Shown here piece after piece: positions 59,780 through 64,000 of a stretch of 64,000 nt of DNA. Location of the stretch: positions 13,332,310-13,396,309 of the forward strand of contig JAJEKV010000041.1 in NCBI GenBank assembly GCA_021234155.1, read 5' to 3'. The position numbers and the translations under genes were made by a program. Numbering within the stretch: the stretch's first letter is position 1; the number at the start of each line of letters is the position of its first letter. The DNA comes from Isoetes taiwanensis (Eukaryota; Streptophyta; Lycopodiopsida; Isoetales; Isoetaceae). The notes under the pieces were generated by a model that was not told where the DNA came from, made no database searches, and saw nothing but the letters and a program-made list of their open reading frames with translations.

Positions 59780-60288
59780 TAGGGTTTTTGAGATTACAAA
59801 AAAAGGCCTTCAAAACATGCCAACTAAGCCAAATGAAGATAAATGAACTACCATCGTAAATCGAAGTTCGATTCAAACCAAAAACTTTAACTAACTCAAC
59901 TCCACATTTTTCTAGCATGACTATTGACGAAAAGTCCAAATGAGCTTTTTAGTGCAATAGATAGATCTTTTGAGATCTTTTTCCAACCTTAGGTGCCATA
60001 TATTTTTAACCACTTATGATTGTCAAAACTCCAAAATATTGTTTTTACCATTTTTACTATCCTACGGGCTAAAGATATGCAACCACCTTGGTTGGAAAGG
60101 TCTCAATGAGATCTATCTATTGCACCAAACAAGAGCTCATTTAGACTTTTCTATCAACACTTATGCTAAAAATGTGATCCATCAGTTAGTTATAAAAGGC
60201 GATTCGATTACCGCTTTTTCCATTGGTAGTTCATATAGCTTAGTCGCAGTTCTAGAAGGCCCTTTATGATCTCAAAAAATCCCTAATG
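59777..60288. mobile_element. 512-bp foldback element (long inverted repeats)
   Basis: Outer ends CATTAGGGTTTTTGAGAT and ATCTCAAAAAATCCCTAATG are inverted. The arms (about 210-230 bp) match throughout, for example AAGTCCAAATGAGCT...GTGCAATAGATAGATCT on the left against AGATCTATCTATTGCAC...AGCTCATTTAGACTT on the right, leaving only a short loop near 60030-60050. TA flanks GGG/CCC on both sides. Its left end coincides with the ATG (59779) of the minus-strand zinc-finger frame. Confidence 0.7.
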
Positions 60289-61860
60289 CATGGGCATCAT
60301 AAGAACACAATTCAAACCTGCCTTTTTCGATTCTTTTTTTAGCAGCTTTGAACTTAACTTCCTCAAAAGCAACTTGTCATTTGGCAACATCAAACTTTGT
60401 TGCTAACTTGATAGCAATCTATTCTTTGAAAAATGCAAATCTGATACATCATCTAAAAGGCGGTATCTTCAACGAGAACAAGTTCATCATCATGATTTAC
60501 CTCTTCATTGGTCTCCAAGCCTCGGCTATGATGGTCTCTACCATCTCAAATTGGAATTTTTGAGATGAAATGCTCTCAACAACAGTCCTCTCTCCTTTTT
60601 GTGCGAGGCTCTCCAACCACCTTGATAGTAACCTCGTCACCACAAACCTTAAACCTTACCTCCTCGCCTTTGGCGTGAAGGCCACTTCCCTATCTCCAAG
60701 AAATACAAATTCTTTTTCATCCTCCAATTAGCCCATCTGTCTTATTTCATTCGCGGACATCCACGTAAGTGCATTCTTGGGACACCATCACGAGGCCAAG
60801 GTCAGCCACGATTCCACAACCTTCATTCACCTTAACAACTATCGTCCTTTCCATTTTCTTCACCGACACAAGCAAAGAAACAAAAAGTAATATTAGAGAG
60901 CTGCTTGTGAATGTATAAGCGTTCTGGACATGCATGCACAAAACCGATCTTAATGACCTTACTTAGATGCAAAACCCTCTAAAACCAGATTTCCACCACG
61001 GATCTCCGCGTAATGGAGGCGAAATGGAGAAAGGGGAAGCTTGGCCTGCAAAAAAAAAAAGCATCAACAATGCAAATGGACTTTAAAATCAAATGCATCA
61101 ACAATGGTTTATCTTTGCCGTCTAACTACTTCCTAATCCGTTCATGACTAAACTCGTGCTAGATTTTTATGTGGCGGGGGACGAAAAAACTTCAAAACAT
61201 TACCTCAAAAACACCAAATCCTAAAACGTTTTTTACGGCATGTGCGCCGATTCAAACCCCTAAAAGCGTACTCTTCGCCTTTAGCGGCTCAAAGAAATCC
61301 ATCCCCGGACCGTGGAAAATGCATACATCTGGGCGCCAAAACGTATGAGCGCCCGCGTATCGCATGCTATTTTTTTTTCGAAAAAACCCCTTTCAGTCCC
61401 ACGCATGTATTCTACGGAATACATACGTGAACCCCCCGGGACATGGAGTTGCGTACGTATTCCACTAAAATATCTTGTGTGTTTATACCATGACTAGTTG
61501 CGGGAGCATCATGCTAATTCCTATGCCAAGAGGGGATGGGAACTTTTCACAAATGCAGCCACCCGTGTTATTTCTGAAAAACCATCTGTAGTGATTTTTC
61601 TACTTTAAGGAAATTATGCACATCATTAGAACTAGAAAGGTACAACTTATGTTTATCTCTAACAGATTAATAGATCGAACAGAAAATCATATAACTTACG
61701 TTAAATCAAGTCGTTCCATGTATGTACCACATGTTTCAAGGTGCACGGAGCTGTAAAACTTGGAACTTGGCGACGGGATTCGGTCCTTAATGAGCTACAA
61801 CGGACTAGATTTGGTGACTGTTTTGATCGATCATCTCATTCCTCTATTTAGCACTTGTGG
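60289..61860. other. Spacer with one possible exon
   Basis: A 64-residue minus frame at 60747-60941 ('ERTIVVKVNEGCGIVADLGL') reads like coding sequence and lies upstream of the zinc-finger gene on the same strand; it might be a first exon, but no link can be shown. 61255-61450 is GC-richer with CGTGAACCCCCCGGG, the inverse of 55220. Nothing else recognised. Confidence 0.3.
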
Positions 61861-61861
61861 C

Positions 61862-63050
61862 AGCTTAATCCAAGCAAGCCAAGTTTTCAATAAGGTTTAA
61901 ATACCAACCCAGTACACATGGAATGCAATTATTGACGTCAATGCTAAACATGGACATGGTGGAAAAGCCCATAGTTTGTATGCCAGGATGCTATATGAGG
62001 GATAAATACCCAACAAGTTCACTTTTTCAAATATATTGACATGATGCAACACTCTAGGTGCCCTAGAGAAGGGAAGGCAAATATATAATGAAATTGTCGA
62101 GACTGGCTATTAATTTTATATTGTAGTAGGTAGTAGTCTTGTTGATATGTATTGAAATGTGGAAGCTTGGATGAGGGATATCGAGTTTTTGATATTGTGT
62201 CATTAAAAAACATAGTGTCATGGGGAGCTATGATTATGGACATACTCAACATTTAGAAGGTTACAATGCCTTGGAATGTTTTGAAGATATGCTGCAGAAT
62301 GGCATAAGGCCTAGCAGAGTCATATCTCTAGGCATCTTGAAAGCATGCATTATCATTGGATTCATAGAGTAGAGTAGATATATCCATGAACAGATTCTTG
62401 ACAATTTGCTACAGTTGGATCCCATGATAGGCAACATGCTTGTTAAAAAGTATGCTAAGTGTGGAAGCTTGGAGAGTGTGTATGGTATTTGATAGGTTGC
62501 CCAATAGAGATGTGGTTTTATGGGGGACAGTGGTTGCTGGTTTTACCCAGCATGACAAACTTGACATGATTTTAGAATATGTTGAAGAGATGGAGCATGA
62601 TGGTTTAAAGCCTAGCAAGGTCATATTTTAACATCCATGTTGAAAGCATGTGGCATCTAGTACAGAAATGGGGACCAAATGTGACAGCGTTATAAGGGTT
62701 ACTCTTGTAGATATGTATCCTAAGTGCAACAGCATAGAGGAGGCTCGCCGAGTGTTTGACAGGATGCACAGGAAGGTCTAGCTTATTTTGCCCTAGAGTG
62801 TTTTAATGGCATGGTGCAAGATAGCACACAACCAAACAGACTTGTATTTCCCAGTGTCTTAAAAGCATATGGTAGCATAGGGGACATTGCATTGTACATG
62901 GCAGATGCATCTATGAATACCCCATGAAAGATGGTTCCCTCTTTGACATTGTGGTGGGAAGTAGTCTTATTGATATGTATGCCAAGGATGGAAGCTTAGA
63001 CGAGGCTCGCAATATATTAGACAGAATGTCAAATCAAAACTTTATCAATC
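61862..63050 (+). pseudogene. PPR (PLS-type) pseudogene
   Basis: At least five consecutive pentatricopeptide repeats, each about 31-36 residues, can be read across several frames: 'WNAIIDVNAKHGHGGKAHSL', 'LGALEKGRQIYNEIVETG', 'NALECFEDMLQNGIRPSRVI', 'YAKCGSLESVYGI', 'FDRLPNRDVVLWGTVVAGFT', 'EEARRVFDRM'. PPR proteins of this class bind organellar RNA and guide C-to-U editing, which is very frequent in ferns. Many stops (for example at YAKC positions, MY*) and frameshifts; both ends missing, no DYW domain seen. Confidence 0.75.
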
Positions 63051-63149
63051 GAGGTTAGTTGAGGTTCTATCTAGCCGATAATGCATATAACGGATTGGCT
63101 GATTGTACTAACAAATAAATTCATGATAATGAACTGAATTTTCTTATAT

Positions 63150-64000
63150 TGCAGCAACGTCTTCAGGAGTGGATAAAGAAAATCTAAGTGGTCACATGAC
63201 CAGTAAGTCCATAAACTCTTAGTAGCCTTCTTGTTGTTGGTTGTATACGGTATAGTCATAGGCTTTCAATGTATTAAACATGCAGGAGATAAATTATTGG
63301 CTTCATTGTGTTGGGGATATTGGCAAATGAGGTACAAATATGGAACTAAGAGCAGAGATCTGAGGCCATTCTTGGATGATGCAAGAGCTGGGCATAAATG
63401 GTACTGTGAACCAAAATTACAGGGCGGATTTGAAAGAAATGGAAAAGTAGTTGTTATTGATGGGACATTTAGACATATTTCATGTACAAGGGTCAGCCAG
63501 GATAGAAAGCAATTTATGAACTATTAATGTTCATTATGTGCAATAATACCAAAGGAACGAGACTTGCGGATGAGGGTTAATAGATATTACCTAGGTAAGA
63601 AGATCAGAGGATTATGCTCTACAGATACACGCATTAGAGTGGATTACTTGACCAATAGAGAGTTACATAACATGGCAAGAGGAACAAGGTTGAAGATTAG
63701 AATTGAGAATGGAATTGAAGTTCACAAGAATGAGGGTCGTAGCACTTTATGTAAAATCCAGATCATTACCAGAAAGTCTAAACGAATCTTTGAATAGAAA
63801 GGATGTGAGAAAAATCTGTAGAGATATTACAGAAGCACATTCTATAGATAAGTTTAATGGGAGACAAGCATTATGGAATTTTCTTACTGATATTGCACAG
63901 AATATCTTAAGGCCTGGACGAGGAGAACGTTACAAAAAAACAACAAAAGAGCTTTTTGAGACAATCAAGATCTGGGGAGGGCGTAGAATGCATAACTTTT
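63150..64000 (+). pseudogene. Second copy of the CWG-domain family, cut by window
   Basis: After a TATATTGCAG acceptor, the frame from 63231 gives 'LLASLCWGYWQMRYKYGTKS', 'HKWYCEPKLQGGFERNGKVV', a TAA after 'FMNY', 'CSLCAIIPKERDLRMRV', 'RIRVDYLTNRELHNMARGT', then a frameshift near 63700 to 'RMRVVALYVKSRSLPESLNE', 'RKDVRKICRDITEAHSIDKF' and 'LFETIKIWGGRRMHNF' at the edge. It matches the minus-strand copy at 58993-58300 domain by domain, in opposite orientation. One stop and one or two frameshifts make this copy non-functional as read. Confidence 0.6.

Noticed and set aside
1-64000. tRNA, rRNA or organellar DNA
   Set aside because: I saw no cloverleaf box pair, rRNA core or organellar gene; the tRNA-related match at 18142 is a primer-binding site.

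Overview
The window looks like nuclear DNA of a land plant. A homosporous fern with a large, repeat-rich genome is my best guess. The reasons are low gene density, many plant-type transposon families, intron-bearing plant gene fragments (uncoupling protein, MOT1-type molybdate transporter, FCP1-like phosphatase, F-box), and a decayed PPR gene whose 'YAKCGSLE...FDRLPNRDVV' wording is typical of fern and other seed-free plant PPR families. The species is inference; no rRNA, tRNA or organellar marker gives it directly.

Layout. 1-18717 and 21120-22080 hold a head-to-tail array of five to six decayed copies (about 3.6-4.5 kb each) of a Ty1/copia-derived, minus-strand, gag-bearing unit. It is broken at 18719-21118 by a GC-rich, 5'-truncated minus-strand LINE. 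22098-22802 (minus) is the one clearly intact gene: a TenA/THI-4-like protein with a predicted signal peptide. 23690-26270 carries short retroposon tails, local duplications and a Helitron-like 3' end. 26282-27446 is a 1.1-kb segment between 36-bp direct repeats. 27446-31430 is a long strand-asymmetric purine-rich tract without credible genes. 31437-36560 is a longer, frameshifted LINE of the same family (endonuclease plus reverse transcriptase). 36568-37365 is a 185-bp tandem repeat.

The right half (38-64 kb) is more gene-like but mostly decayed: two duplicated MOT1 pseudogene fragments, a retroposon with 13-bp target-site duplications and a poly(A) tail, several hairpin or inverted-repeat elements, a phase-consistent unknown five-exon gene (41996-42962), an F-box gene (44040-45140), an FCP1/NLI-interacting-factor-like phosphatase pseudogene (48783-49949), an unknown gene with a TATA box (50691-51361), two uncoupling-protein pseudogene copies with a copia integrase-tail fragment beside the second, a zinc-finger plus unclassified-domain protein (57086-59779) with a second divergent copy running off the right edge, a 512-bp foldback element sitting on the first copy's start codon, and a PPR pseudogene.

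No pathway-like gene cluster is visible. The most unusual items are the signal-peptide-bearing TenA-like protein; the two-copy zinc-finger/CWG-domain family, which may be an undescribed transposon family; the LINE/SINE 3' motif that is followed by different microsatellites; and the tandem gag-only copia array.
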